A DNA stretch of 38,243 bases from Bradyrhizobium nanningense (GCF_004114535.1 NZ_LBJC01000071.1:1-38243); one strand, 5' to 3'; positions 26,279-34,678 are shown, counted from the stretch's first letter. Made by a program: numbers and translations. Notes: generated from the sequence alone by a model not told the origin.

Positions 26279-27787
26279 ATGCAAGATAAATCCACTCCCG
26301 AAGAGTTCGACGTCGTGATCGTCGGCCGCGGCCCGGTCGGCGCCACGCTCGCCAATTTGCTCGGCCTATGCGGCGTGCGGACGCTGGTGCTGGAGCGCGA
26401 GGCGCGGACCTATCATTTGCCGCGCGCCGTGCATTTCGACGACGAATGCATGCGCGTGTTCCAGACCATCGGTCTGGCCGACGCCATCCTGCCGCATGTG
26501 ATCCTCAGCCCCGGCATGCTCTTTCTCGATGCCGAGGGCCGCATGCTGCTGGACTGGTCCCGTCCGCAGACCTTGACCCCGATGGGCTGGCATCTCAGCT
26601 ACCGCTTTCACCAGCCGGATCTGGAGGACGTCCTGATCGGTGGCCTCTCCCGCTGGCCGCACGTCACCCTGCGCAACCGCTGCGACGTGTTCGCGCTCGA
26701 TCAGGACGATCATGGCGTGCGCGTCCGCTACGAAGATCTCTCGAACGGACAACTCACTGAAGTCCGTGCCGGCTATGTGATCGGCTGCGACGGCGCCCGC
26801 TCGCTGGTCCGCCGCTTCATCGGCTCCGGCATGGACGATCTCGGTTTCCACGAGCGCTGGCTGGTGATCGACGTGCTGCTCAAGCGTGAGCGCAACGACC
26901 TTGGCGACTACAGCCTTCAGCATTGCGATCCCAGGCGGCCCGCGACCTATGTACGCGGCACCGGCACACGGCGGCGCTGGGAGATCACGGTTCTCCCGGA
27001 CGAGGATTCTCACGAGGTCGCGCAACCTGCAAAAGTCTGGGACCTGCTGTCGCGTTGGATCACACCCGACGATGCGGAGATCGAGCGCGCTGCGGTCTAC
27101 ACTTTTCATTCCGTCATCGCACAGCAATGGCGGAACGGACGATTGCTGCTCGCAGGCGATTCCGCGCACCAGACCCCGCCCTTCCTCGGACAGGGCATGT
27201 GCGCCGGCATCCGCGATGCCGCGAACCTCGCCTGGAAGCTCGACGCCATCGTCCAGGGCGACGCAGGGAGCGAACTGCTCGACACCTATCAGAGCGAGCG
27301 CCTGCCGCATGTACGCGAATTCATCGAGCTCGCCATTCGCCTCGGCGGCGTGATCAACACCAAGGCGATCGAAGCAGGCCTTGCCGCCGGGGAGGTTCGC
27401 GAGAACGCGCCGGTGAAGCTCGAGGTGAAGAAGCCTCTGCTCGGCCCCCGGCTGGCGCCCCGCGATCAGCCTCTCGCCGGAGATTTGGCACCGCAGTTCG
27501 AGCTTCGGGACGGCAGCCGCAGCGACGATCGCGTTGGCTACGATCGTGTCCTGTTCGCCGCAAACGCGGCCGCCCTCGCCTCACGCCCGGCTCTCGCACA
27601 GGCGGGACTGAGGATCCTGACCGGCGGCGACGCGGACGCCATCGGCGACTGGCTGCACCAGCACGGCATCATCGCCGCGCTCGTTCGCCCCGACCGCTAT
27701 GTGCGCGGCACGGCCCGCAACGAAGCCGAACTCGACCAGCTCATCGCCGCCATCACGCCTCTAACCCACGTGCCGTCCGCGGCCTAA
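26279..27787 (+). CDS. mhpA: MhpA-like 3-(3-hydroxyphenyl)propionate hydroxylase
   Basis: The 502-residue flavoprotein monooxygenase has the FAD motif VIVGRGPVGATLANLLG (about 11-27), the DG motif GCDGARSLVRR, the second FAD site LLAGDSAHQTPPFLGQGM, and a C-terminal thioredoxin-like region. The start of the domain (LEREARTYHLPRAVHFDDE) is characteristic of MhpA, which hydroxylates 3-(3-hydroxyphenyl)propionate or 3-hydroxycinnamate to the 2,3-dihydroxy compounds. ATG 26279 follows GGGGAAGAG. It leads an operon with the FAH-family hydrolase (24 bases downstream) and a solute-binding protein. The exact aromatic substrate is inferred. Confidence 0.87.
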   Translation: MQDKSTPEEFDVVIVGRGPVGATLANLLGLCGVRTLVLEREARTYHLPRAVHFDDECMRVFQTIGLADAILPHVILSPGMLFLDAEGRMLLDWSRPQTLTPMGWHLSYRFHQPDLEDVLIGGLSRWPHVTLRNRCDVFALDQDDHGVRVRYEDLSNGQLTEVRAGYVIGCDGARSLVRRFIGSGMDDLGFHERWLVIDVLLKRERNDLGDYSLQHCDPRRPATYVRGTGTRRRWEITVLPDEDSHEVAQPAKVWDLLSRWITPDDAEIERAAVYTFHSVIAQQWRNGRLLLAGDSAHQTPPFLGQGMCAGIRDAANLAWKLDAIVQGDAGSELLDTYQSERLPHVREFIELAIRLGGVINTKAIEAGLAAGEVRENAPVKLEVKKPLLGPRLAPRDQPLAGDLAPQFELRDGSRSDDRVGYDRVLFAANAAALASRPALAQAGLRILTGGDADAIGDWLHQHGIIAALVRPDRYVRGTARNEAELDQLIAAITPLTHVPSAA

Positions 27788-27811
27788 AGCGAACACTCTC
27801 AAGGATATCTC

Positions 27812-28663
27812 ATGAAGCTGCTTTCTTTCCTCGTCGACGACCGAGCCTCCTTCGGCGCCGTCAAGGACAACGGTGTGGTCGATCTCGGTGCACGCATGAC
27901 GGGCTGCTCGACGCTGCGGCAGTTGCTCGAAGCTGGCCGCCTCGCCGAGGCGGCCAAGCTGGTCGCATCCGCCGCGCCCGATCATCCGCTCGACAAGATC
28001 AGCTTCGCCCCCGTGATCCCCGATCCCGGCAAGATCATCTGCGTCGGCCTGAATTACCGCGACCATGTCGCCGAAACCGGCCGCACTGTCACCGAGAAGC
28101 CGGCGCTGTTCGCGCGCTTCGCCTGCAGCCAGGTCGGCCATCTCCAGCCGATCGTGAAGCCGAAAGTGAGCGACGATTTCGACTATGAAGGCGAGCTCGC
28201 ACTCGTCATCGGCAAGGCCGGCCGGCACATCCCGGCGAGCCGTGCGCTCGACTATATCGCCGGCTATTCCTGCTACAACGAAGGCAGCATCCGCGACTGG
28301 CAGCGCCACACCAGCCAGTTCCTGTCCGGCAAGACCTTCGCCGACAGCGGCAGCTTCGGCCCCTGGCTGGTGACGGCGGACGAGATCCCCGATCCGTCGA
28401 AGCTCAGCTTGCAGACGCGCCTGAGCGGCACCGTGGTGCAGAACACCACCACCGACCTCCTGATCACCGCCGTCCCCGAGTTGATCGCCTACATCTCCAC
28501 GATCTGCCCGCTCGTGCCCGGCGACGTCATCGTCACGGGCACGCCGGGCGGCGTCGGCGCAAAGCGCACGCCGCCGCTGTGGATGCGCCCCGGCGACACC
28601 GTCGAGGTCGAGATCTCCGGCGTCGGCACCTTGCGCAACAATGTCATCGCCGAACCGGACTGA
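27812..28663 (+). CDS. Fumarylacetoacetate hydrolase-family protein
   Basis: The 283-residue protein has the FAH catalytic core: ICVGLNYRDHVAETG (about 73-87), metal-binding YEGELALVIGK, YNEGSIRDWQ, GKTFADSGSFGPWLV and VTGTPGGVG. Members cleave C-C bonds of oxo-acids, or hydrate or decarboxylate 2-oxo acids, with Mg2+. Here, right after mhpA, it probably processes the meta-cleavage product, a step done in E. coli by the alpha/beta hydrolase MhpC or further on by the FAH-fold hydratase MhpD. Which of the two is open. AAGGA ribosome site 6-10 bases upstream. Confidence 0.85.
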   Translation: MKLLSFLVDDRASFGAVKDNGVVDLGARMTGCSTLRQLLEAGRLAEAAKLVASAAPDHPLDKISFAPVIPDPGKIICVGLNYRDHVAETGRTVTEKPALFARFACSQVGHLQPIVKPKVSDDFDYEGELALVIGKAGRHIPASRALDYIAGYSCYNEGSIRDWQRHTSQFLSGKTFADSGSFGPWLVTADEIPDPSKLSLQTRLSGTVVQNTTTDLLITAVPELIAYISTICPLVPGDVIVTGTPGGVGAKRTPPLWMRPGDTVEVEISGVGTLRNNVIAEPD

Positions 28664-28704
28664 GCTTCGCGACCAATCACTCAACGATAAAATCAGGAAA
28701 CGCC

Positions 28705-29910
28705 ATGACCCGCACCGTATCTACCGCCATGTTGCTAACTGCGCTGGCGCTCGCAGGCCCGCCTGCGCGCGCCGAGATCAAGGGCGAGACAATCCGCATC
28801 GGCGTGCTCACCGACATGAACGGCGTCTTCGCCACCGCCATGGGCCCGGGCTCGGTCGAGGCGGCGCGGATGGCGGCGGGGGAGTTCGGCGGCAAGATCA
28901 ACGGCAAGCCGATCGAGATCCTGCAGGCCGATCACCAAAACAAGCCGGATCTTGCGGCATCGCTCGCCCGCAAATGGTTCAGCGAAGGTATCCAGGCGAT
29001 CGCCGACGGCGGCAGCTCCGGCGCCGCGCTCGCGGTGCAGGAACTCGTCCGCGGCAACGGCAGGATCTTCCTCGTCTCCGGCGCCGGCGCCAACCAGCTC
29101 ACCGATGAAGCCTGTGCGCCGACCAGCGTGCAGTGGACCCAGGACGCCTATTCCACCGCGACCGCCGTGGTCTCCGGCATCATGCAGACCAGCAAGGAGC
29201 CGTGGTTCTTCATCACCGGCGACTATGCCTTCGGCCATTCGATCGAAGCGACCGCCCGCGCCCGCATCGGCGAGCTCGGCGGCAAGGTCGCCGGCAGCGT
29301 CAAGGCGCAGCTCGGCACCCCCGATTTCAGCTCGTTCCTGCTGCAGGCGCAGTCGTCCGGCGCGAAGATCCTGGCCATCAACGTCGCCGGCGACAACGCC
29401 ACCGCGATCAAGCAGGCCGAGGAGTTCGGCCTCGCCGATCAGGGCATCAAGATCGTACCGATGTCGTTCCAGAACGTCGATATCGAGGCGGTCGGGCTGA
29501 AGGCAACCCGTGGCGACCTCATCGTCACCTCGTTCTTCGAGGATGTCTCGCCTGCAGCCCGGCGCTTCTCGGATGCATTCCATGCGCGCCGCAAGGCCAT
29601 GCCATCGCAGATCCAGGCCGGCGTCTATTCCGCCGTGCGCCATTATCTGCAAGCGGTGAAGGACACCGATTCCGACGACAGCGCAACTGTGATGGCGAAG
29701 ATGAAGGCAACGCCGGTGTCGGACGCCTACACGCCCAACGGCCGTATCCGCGAGGACCAGCGCATGGTGCACGATCTCTACCTGGTGCAGGTCAAGACAC
29801 CGCAGGAGTCCCGGGGGCCATGGGATTTCGTCAAGCTGATCGCGACCATCCCGCCCGATCAGGCCTTCCGTCCGCTCGACCGCAGCAAGTGCGGCCTGGT
29901 GGGTAAATAA
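28705..29910 (+). CDS. Branched-chain amino acid-type ABC transporter solute-binding protein
   Basis: The 401-residue protein has a signal peptide (MTRTVSTAMLLTALALAGPP, cleaved near ARA) and a type I periplasmic-binding fold of the LivJ/Peripla_BP_6 group: IRIGVLTDMNGVFATAMGPG, ILQADHQNKPD, VSGAGANQLTD, ITGDYAFGHSIE. Bradyrhizobia use many such proteins for aromatic acids and other carboxylates. Being 41 bases after the FAH-family gene, it probably captures the aromatic substrate of this operon. No permease or ATPase genes follow; the next gene is convergent and begins at the adjacent base, so partners are elsewhere. ATG 28705 is fixed by the signal peptide. Confidence 0.88.
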   Translation: MTRTVSTAMLLTALALAGPPARAEIKGETIRIGVLTDMNGVFATAMGPGSVEAARMAAGEFGGKINGKPIEILQADHQNKPDLAASLARKWFSEGIQAIADGGSSGAALAVQELVRGNGRIFLVSGAGANQLTDEACAPTSVQWTQDAYSTATAVVSGIMQTSKEPWFFITGDYAFGHSIEATARARIGELGGKVAGSVKAQLGTPDFSSFLLQAQSSGAKILAINVAGDNATAIKQAEEFGLADQGIKIVPMSFQNVDIEAVGLKATRGDLIVTSFFEDVSPAARRFSDAFHARRKAMPSQIQAGVYSAVRHYLQAVKDTDSDDSATVMAKMKATPVSDAYTPNGRIREDQRMVHDLYLVQVKTPQESRGPWDFVKLIATIPPDQAFRPLDRSKCGLVGK

Positions 29911-30753
29911 TCAGGCCAGATACAGCGCCAGATAGCCTTCCATCGCATAGAGCGCGCACAGCGCCAGGCTCGACCACACTGCGGCGCTGAAATACAGGAA
30001 CATCCAGGTCAGCTCGCCCTTCCAATGCGCGATGTCGTGGGTCACCACCCAGCGCGTCGAGACGTCATGCAGGCCTTCGAGGAAGCCCAGGAACGTATTG
30101 CCGTCGGCGTGCCCTGCCCGCCAGCGGCTGAGATACATCGGCACGTCGACGGTGACGAGGAAGGCCAGGAAGCAGGCGATGCCAACGATGCCTGACATCA
30201 GCGCCCAGCGCACTACGCCCTGGAATTCCGGCATCAGGCGGCACAATGCGATGCCGGCGGCGAAGAAGGTCACCGCCCATAGCGAATTCTCGATCGCGTT
30301 GTAGAGGAAGTTGGTCGTCACCACAGCGTACCAGGAGAAGCACTCCGCGATGATGATGATGGGCACGATCACGAGCGCGATATTCACCGCGGTCTCCGCG
30401 CCGGTCATCTTGCCGAGCTGATGCAGGATGATGGCCCATTGCGCAACGAAACAGAGCTCGGCCACGGTCGCAACGGTGCGGCCGACCACGACGCTCGAGA
30501 GCCAGGTATCGAACAGGCAGATGCGCTGCACGTCGGCGCGCGGCAGCACCGAGCGGAACGCGCAGCCGAATACATAGCCCGCGCACAGCAGGAACATCAG
30601 CCCGATGTCCGAGCCGCCGCCGAGGCTGCCCGAAGGCGTCGGGTAGAACTCGCGATACAGCATGAACCAGACGAGGATATTCGCGCTGCTGACAAGCGTG
30701 AGAGACCCCCACCACCACGCGAGGGGATTTGACCGCGCCTGCCACTGCAACAT
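29911..30753 (-). CDS. Multi-span integral membrane protein, function unknown
   Basis: The 280-residue protein has about seven hydrophobic segments (for example WWWGSLTLVSSANILVWFML, IGLMFLLCAGYVFGCAF, NIALVIVPIIIIAECFSWY, ALMSGIVGIACFLAFLVTV), with short loops carrying PRADVQRICLFDTWLSS and TRWVVTHDIAHWKGELTW. I do not recognise a family. ATG 30753 is preferred as GGAG lies 6 bases upstream and the upstream extension is not membrane-like. The stop is immediately adjacent to the stop of the convergent solute-binding gene, with no terminator between them. Confidence 0.75.
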   Translation of the reverse strand: MLQWQARSNPLAWWWGSLTLVSSANILVWFMLYREFYPTPSGSLGGGSDIGLMFLLCAGYVFGCAFRSVLPRADVQRICLFDTWLSSVVVGRTVATVAELCFVAQWAIILHQLGKMTGAETAVNIALVIVPIIIIAECFSWYAVVTTNFLYNAIENSLWAVTFFAAGIALCRLMPEFQGVVRWALMSGIVGIACFLAFLVTVDVPMYLSRWRAGHADGNTFLGFLEGLHDVSTRWVVTHDIAHWKGELTWMFLYFSAAVWSSLALCALYAMEGYLALYLA

Positions 30754-30891
30754 GAGCCGCTCCGCTGTAATCGATATTTCATCTAGCGGTAGCAATTCTG
30801 TCACATTCAGGCAGGCGGTCGCGACAAAAATCTGCGTGACGGCACTGTCATAATTCACGCCCCGGGGCCGACCCAAGCCGTACGTCCGGGC

Positions 30892-31158
30892 TCAGCGCCC
30901 CTCGGCCCTGCGGCCGCCGCTGCAGATGAGGTTGTCGCACTTTTCGGCGAAGCGCTGATATTCGGAGATCGCGCGATTGGCCATGCGGATCCGGTTCGTC
31001 TGTCCCTCCTCGACCATCCCAGCGATGCGCTGCGCCAGGAACACGCAGGCGTCGAATTCGTCGCGGATCGCGCCCGCGCGGTCGAGAAAGTCCCAGGCGA
31101 TCTCGTAAGCCTGCTCCGCGGCGGGGTTGCGGTAGTCGCTGAAGATAATGTGCGCCAT
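30892..31158 (-). CDS. Small conserved-type protein, function unknown
   Basis: The 88-residue, mostly helical product (YRNPAAEQAYEIAWDFLDRA, EFDACVFLAQRIAGMVEEGQ, NRAISEYQRFAEKC) looks like genuine coding sequence with amphipathic helices and no membrane segment. I do not recognise a family. ATG 31158 is chosen over TTG 31167; the ribosome site is weak. It lies alone between the membrane protein gene and the AHSA1 terminator. Confidence 0.6.
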   Translation of the reverse strand: MAHIIFSDYRNPAAEQAYEIAWDFLDRAGAIRDEFDACVFLAQRIAGMVEEGQTNRIRMANRAISEYQRFAEKCDNLICSGGRRAEGR

Positions 31159-31212
31159 CACTGCCAAAGCCGTGGCGCGGCGATCGTTCCTACCAGGCGG
31201 ACAACGCCGGAC

Positions 31213-31248
31213 TGAAAAACCACCGGCGGCCTTGGCGCGCCGGTGGTT
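31213..31248 (-). terminator. Rho-independent terminator of the ArsR-AHSA1 operon
   Basis: On the minus strand an 11-bp perfect stem (AACCACCGGCG / CGCCGGTGGTT, 31218-31248, 9-base loop) is followed by TTTTT (31213-31217), 45 bases after the AHSA1 stop. A canonical intrinsic terminator. Confidence 0.85.
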
Positions 31249-31293
31249 CGCGAAAGCGGTCCCGTCGTGTTCTCCGCCGGGACCGCGTTGTCT

Positions 31294-31785
31294 TCACCGC
31301 TTCATGCCCGCCACATAGGCCGCGAGCTTGTCGAGAGTCTGATAGCCGTATTCGACGGCGCCGAAGCCGATCATGCCGTCGCGTTGCTCGGTGCTCGAGG
31401 CCAGCTGGCGCATCATCAGCACGGTTTTGCCGTTGCTCTGCTCGGCAAAGGTCACGGTGAAGCGGAACATGCCGGGATCCTCGTCCTGGTCGCCGCCGTG
31501 ATCCATTTCCATCAGGTGCGGCCGCTCGATGCGGCGGAAGCGCATGCGGTTCGGATAGACCGTGCCGTCGGGGCCGATCATGTTGAAGCGCCAGACGCCG
31601 CCGACGCGCACGTCGATCTCAAAGGTCTCGACCTTGAACCCCTTCGGCCCGAACCATTGCGGCAGATGCTTGGGGTCGGACCACGCTTCGAACACCAGAT
31701 CGCGCGGCGCGTCGATCACGCGCGACATCACGATCTCGCGGTCGAGCGACCATTGCGACAGAGCGGGATTGGCAGAATTCGTCAT
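31294..31785 (-). CDS. AHSA1/SRPBCC-domain protein
   Basis: The 163-residue START-like protein has family features: MSRVIDAPRDLVFEAWSDPK, LPQWFGPKGFKV, VRVGGVWRFNMIGPDGTVYP and a C-terminal GYQTLDKLAAYV helix. This AHSA1-like group has a hydrophobic ligand cavity and is frequently co-transcribed with an ArsR regulator. Its ATG overlaps the ArsR stop (GTGATGA, 31783-31788), so translation is coupled. The ligand is unknown. No Hsp90 link is implied for bacterial members. Confidence 0.9.
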   Translation of the reverse strand: MTNSANPALSQWSLDREIVMSRVIDAPRDLVFEAWSDPKHLPQWFGPKGFKVETFEIDVRVGGVWRFNMIGPDGTVYPNRMRFRRIERPHLMEMDHGGDQDEDPGMFRFTVTFAEQSNGKTVLMMRQLASSTEQRDGMIGFGAVEYGYQTLDKLAAYVAGMKR

Positions 31786-32168
31786 CACTCAGAACCTTTC
31801 CGTTTGGTTGTTCGGGACGGACGCTTGACGGCCGCCCTTTCCTTCTCTTTCTTGAGCTTCATCACGTAGGCTTCGAACCGGTCGAGCCGCGCCTCCCAGA
31901 TCGCGCGCTGCTGCTGGAACCAGTCCTCCGCACCAAGCAGCGCATCCGGGCTGAGGCGGCAGGTGCGCACGCGGCCGGACTTCTCCGATTGAACGAGCCC
32001 GCTCGTCTCCAGCACGTGGATATGTTTCAAGAAGCTCGGCAGCGCCATGTCGAAGGGATCGGCGAGCTCGCCGACCGAAGCCTCGCCGGCGCACAGCCGC
32101 ATCACGATCGCCCGCCGCGTCGGATCGGCAAGCGCTGCGAAAACCTGGTCGAGCGATTGGTTAGCCAT
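31785..32168 (-). CDS. ArsR-family transcriptional repressor
   Basis: The 127-residue winged-helix protein reads LDQVFAALADPTRRAIVMRL, VGELADPFDMALPSFLKHIH, LETSGLVQSEKSGRVRTCRL, followed by a basic tail. It has no metal-binding cysteine pair in the recognition helix, so it is not an arsenic sensor but the kind paired with SRPBCC proteins. ATG 32168 is preferred over TTG 32204: the TTG lies inside a -35 box, and the predicted transcript begins at or one base before the ATG. It is the first gene of a two-gene operon with AHSA1. Confidence 0.9.
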   Translation of the reverse strand: MANQSLDQVFAALADPTRRAIVMRLCAGEASVGELADPFDMALPSFLKHIHVLETSGLVQSEKSGRVRTCRLSPDALLGAEDWFQQQRAIWEARLDRFEAYVMKLKKEKERAAVKRPSRTTKRKGSE

Positions 32169-32176
32169 GAAGCTAA
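32161..32176. promoter_or_regulatory. Candidate ArsR operator, start-site copy
   Basis: TTAGCC-ATGA-AGCTAA, a 6-bp dyad with one mismatch, covers the predicted transcription start and the ArsR ATG. Binding here would block transcription initiation. Confidence 0.6.
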
Positions 32177-32204
32177 CTATAAGCGACCTGGAGTCCCGCG
32201 TCAA
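32176..32204 (-). promoter_or_regulatory. Sigma-70-type promoter of the ArsR-AHSA1 operon
   Basis: Reading the minus strand: TTGACG (32204-32199), a 17-base spacer, then TATAGT (32181-32176). Initiation about 7 bases later falls at 32168-32169, that is, at the ArsR ATG. Confidence 0.7.
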
Positions 32205-32211
32205 ACAATTG

Positions 32212-32227
32212 TTAGCTCATCAGCTAA
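32212..32227. promoter_or_regulatory. Candidate ArsR operator, upstream copy
   Basis: TTAGCT-CATC-AGCTAA, perfect 6-bp arms, just upstream of the -35 box. It shares its arm sequence with the copy at 32161-32176, 51 bases away (about five helical turns). Confidence 0.65.
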
Positions 32228-32343
32228 GTGATTTGGTGGCGTGCGAGTGATGCGGAACCCGCAACGCGCAATTGTGAATTGGGCCGTGGGACGCTTCCGG
32301 CTAAAGCAGATCGGGGGCGCATCAACATCGTTGATCAGAGCAA

Positions 32344-33516
32344 GTGCCGCCTGTTGTCACCTCATCCCCGATCACCCGGCGAATCTTCACCCGGGCTGCG
32401 CTCATCCCGCTTGCGATCGCGCTTCGGCCACGCCGCGCCTTGGCGGATTCCGACATGATCGCGCAGATGCGCGACATCGTCGCGAGCGAACTGGCGCCGA
32501 CCGCGACGCCAGACCATGCGAGCGGGCTCGCCGCCGCCCTCTATGCCGGGCGCCATGTCGAGTTCTTCAGCTACGGTCTTGCCGACGATGCGACCAAACG
32601 GAAGGTGACGCCGGACACGTTGTTCAACCTCGCCTCCTTGAGAAAGCCGTTCGAGGCGGCTCTTGTGGCGCTCGGCGTGGTGCGCGGCGAGCTGCGGCTC
32701 GACGACCGCCTGCCCAAATACCTGCCCGAGCTGAATGGCGACTATATCCGCAACGTCACTGTCGGCCAGTTGGCCACGCATACATCGGGACTGTTGCTGC
32801 CGACCGACCATCCGCCCTGGCCGAACGATGAGTACACGCGCGAGCAGTTCATCGCCATGCTGAACGGCTTCGCACCGGCGGTGAGCGTCGCGCCCGGCCG
32901 GCAACGCGTCTACACACATGCCGGCTACGTGCTGCTTCAGCTCGTGCTCGAGCGCTGCTACGGCATGCCGATTGGCGCGCTGATCCAGCACCGCCTTCTC
33001 CGCCCGCTCGCGATGGAAGCGACCTTCATACCCGAGCGCGGCGCAGACAATCGCGCGGTCATGGATGCCGCCTGGATGCAGCGCGCGGTCCAGGGCTATT
33101 CCGACCAGGGCACGGCCGTCGGCCCGATCGGCGATCAGCAGAGCTATTTCGACTTTCCCGGTACCGGCCAGATGTTCGCTTCGGTGCGGGATCTCGCCGC
33201 TTTCGCAGCAGCCTGCGTCGACGGCCGGGCGATCGATCCGCACCTGCGCGAGGCGTTGCGGATGACGCAGCGTGAGGCCTTCCGCATCGACGACAAATTC
33301 GGACAGGGCATGGGCTGGGAGACCGTGCGTCTGCCAGGCGTCACCGTCATCGACAAGCCCGGCGGCCTCAACAACGCCTCCGGCTATCTCGGCCTCGTGC
33401 CGGTGCGGCGGATCGGCATCGTCCTGCTGGCCAATCGCGGCGAGTATCCGCACGAGATCGCCCGCTACAAGATCCTGCCGGAGCTGGCGCGGCTGATCAC
33501 CTCGCACGCAAGCTGA
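32344..33516 (+). CDS. Tat-exported beta-lactamase-family serine hydrolase
   Basis: The 390-residue protein begins with a twin-arginine-type signal (TRRIFTRAALIPLAIAL; cleavage near ALA). The serine beta-lactamase/esterase fold follows with S98-L-R-K101 as nucleophile motif, Y190-T-H in place of the Y-x-N motif, and K338-P-G-G in place of KTG. The changed second and third motifs argue against true beta-lactamase activity and for a DD-peptidase, esterase or related hydrolase in the periplasm. GTG 32344 is the only convincing start upstream of the Tat signal; its ribosome site is weak. It ends 12 bases before a strong bidirectional terminator. Confidence 0.85.
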   Translation: MPPVVTSSPITRRIFTRAALIPLAIALRPRRALADSDMIAQMRDIVASELAPTATPDHASGLAAALYAGRHVEFFSYGLADDATKRKVTPDTLFNLASLRKPFEAALVALGVVRGELRLDDRLPKYLPELNGDYIRNVTVGQLATHTSGLLLPTDHPPWPNDEYTREQFIAMLNGFAPAVSVAPGRQRVYTHAGYVLLQLVLERCYGMPIGALIQHRLLRPLAMEATFIPERGADNRAVMDAAWMQRAVQGYSDQGTAVGPIGDQQSYFDFPGTGQMFASVRDLAAFAAACVDGRAIDPHLREALRMTQREAFRIDDKFGQGMGWETVRLPGVTVIDKPGGLNNASGYLGLVPVRRIGIVLLANRGEYPHEIARYKILPELARLITSHAS

Positions 33517-33527
33517 GCTCCAAGACA

Positions 33528-33554
33528 GAGAGCCCCGGCTAGGCCGGGGCTCTC
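33528..33554. terminator. Bidirectional hairpin terminator
   Basis: GAGAGCCCCGGC-TAG-GCCGGGGCTCTC, a perfect 12-bp stem with a 3-base loop, lies between the convergent serine hydrolase and outer-membrane protein genes. Confidence 0.85.
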
Positions 33555-33580
33555 CACGCAGATCGGGAATGGGATGGCGC

Positions 33581-34414
33581 TCAATATCTGGCGACGACAG
33601 CTCCGCCGAACTTGTAGTTTACGCCGACGCGCACGATGTCCGACTTGATGTCGACCGAGTGGGTGTAGACGTTGCTCGGGAATGCGATGGCCGGCCCGAA
33701 CGCGGCAAGGTTCGTGCTGGTCGTGCTGGCGCGGCCGAGATCGACATGGAGATATTCGGCCTTGAGCGACCAGCCGCCGCCGAAGGCATATTCGGTGCCG
33801 ACGCCGGCGGTCCAGCCGACCCGCGTATCGCGGATCGCCGCGGATTCCGTCGCGCCTGCGAACGTGTCGGTGAAGTTGAAATTGCCCTTCACCTCCGCGA
33901 TGGCCGCACCGCCGGTGGCATACAGCAGCCAGGTCGGAGCGGCGAGGAAGCCGATGCGGCCGCGGATGGTGGCGAGCCAGTCGGCCGAGACCTGCGACGA
34001 GACCGTAAAGCCGGTCGGCGCGCAGCAGGGATAGACCGCCGAGCCCGTCGCGCTGCCTTTGAAGCCGAAATAGTTGATGTCGCCCTCGAGGCCCAGCACG
34101 GCGTGGTTGACCTGCCAATTATAGCCCGCGGTGAAGCCGCCGGTCACGCTGGAGCTGCTGACGCTCTGGGCGCCGACCGTGTTGATCGCCGGAACGCTGC
34201 TGGTGGCGAAATAGCCGGTCGGCGAGAACACGGTGGAGGTGGTGGGATCGGCGCTGCCCCATTGCCCGCCGATGTTGCCGCCGACATAGAAGCCGGTCCA
34301 ATTGTAGGCCGCAGCCATCGCGGGCGCCTTGGTGTAATGCGCCGCAAGGTCGGCAGCCTGCACGGAAGCGGTCCCAAGCACAATCGATGCGGCCGCCAGC
34401 AAGAACGTCTTCAT
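33581..34414 (-). CDS. Outer-membrane beta-barrel protein (Omp25/RopB-like)
   Basis: The 277-residue protein has a signal peptide (MKTFLLAAASIVLGTASVQA) and an eight-strand-type barrel of the Omp25/RopB porin-like group: YNWTGFYVGGNIGGQWG (first strand), GGFTAGYNWQ, LLYATGGAAIAEV, GWTAGVGTEYAFGGGWSLKA EYLHVDLG near the end, and a C-terminal VRVGVNYKFGG with terminal aromatic residue. Located in the outer membrane; probable structural or surface role. A CC pair in YPCCAP (an external loop) is unusual for this group. ATG 34414 has GGAG 6 bases upstream. It is monocistronic, bounded by a terminator at 33528-33554. Confidence 0.88.
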   Translation of the reverse strand: MKTFLLAAASIVLGTASVQAADLAAHYTKAPAMAAAYNWTGFYVGGNIGGQWGSADPTTSTVFSPTGYFATSSVPAINTVGAQSVSSSSVTGGFTAGYNWQVNHAVLGLEGDINYFGFKGSATGSAVYPCCAPTGFTVSSQVSADWLATIRGRIGFLAAPTWLLYATGGAAIAEVKGNFNFTDTFAGATESAAIRDTRVGWTAGVGTEYAFGGGWSLKAEYLHVDLGRASTTSTNLAAFGPAIAFPSNVYTHSVDIKSDIVRVGVNYKFGGAVVARY

Positions 34415-34678
34415 TTCGATCTCCATTCCCCACGCGACTGAACCCGCGTTTTCGAGGCGCAGATGGGAGCCATCCAGCGCAGCTCGGGAATAGGCGCAGC
34501 ACCGTTGTTCGTCTCGGTCTGCGGCGCAGTTCATAGGGACTGTGACGTAATCGGTGGCTTATCGCGCAAGACGGGCGACGAGTGTGACCTCGGCGCCACG
34601 CATCGGCCCCTGCCGCGGTGGCGCGCGAGGCAAATCCGCGGCGCGTCACGACAGGGCGCGGGCGAATCCGCGCGCGGC

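Noticed and set aside
32344..33516. Class C beta-lactamase (ampC resistance gene)
   Set aside because: The YxN and KTG motifs are changed to YTH and KPG and no ampR is adjacent; a resistance call is not supported.
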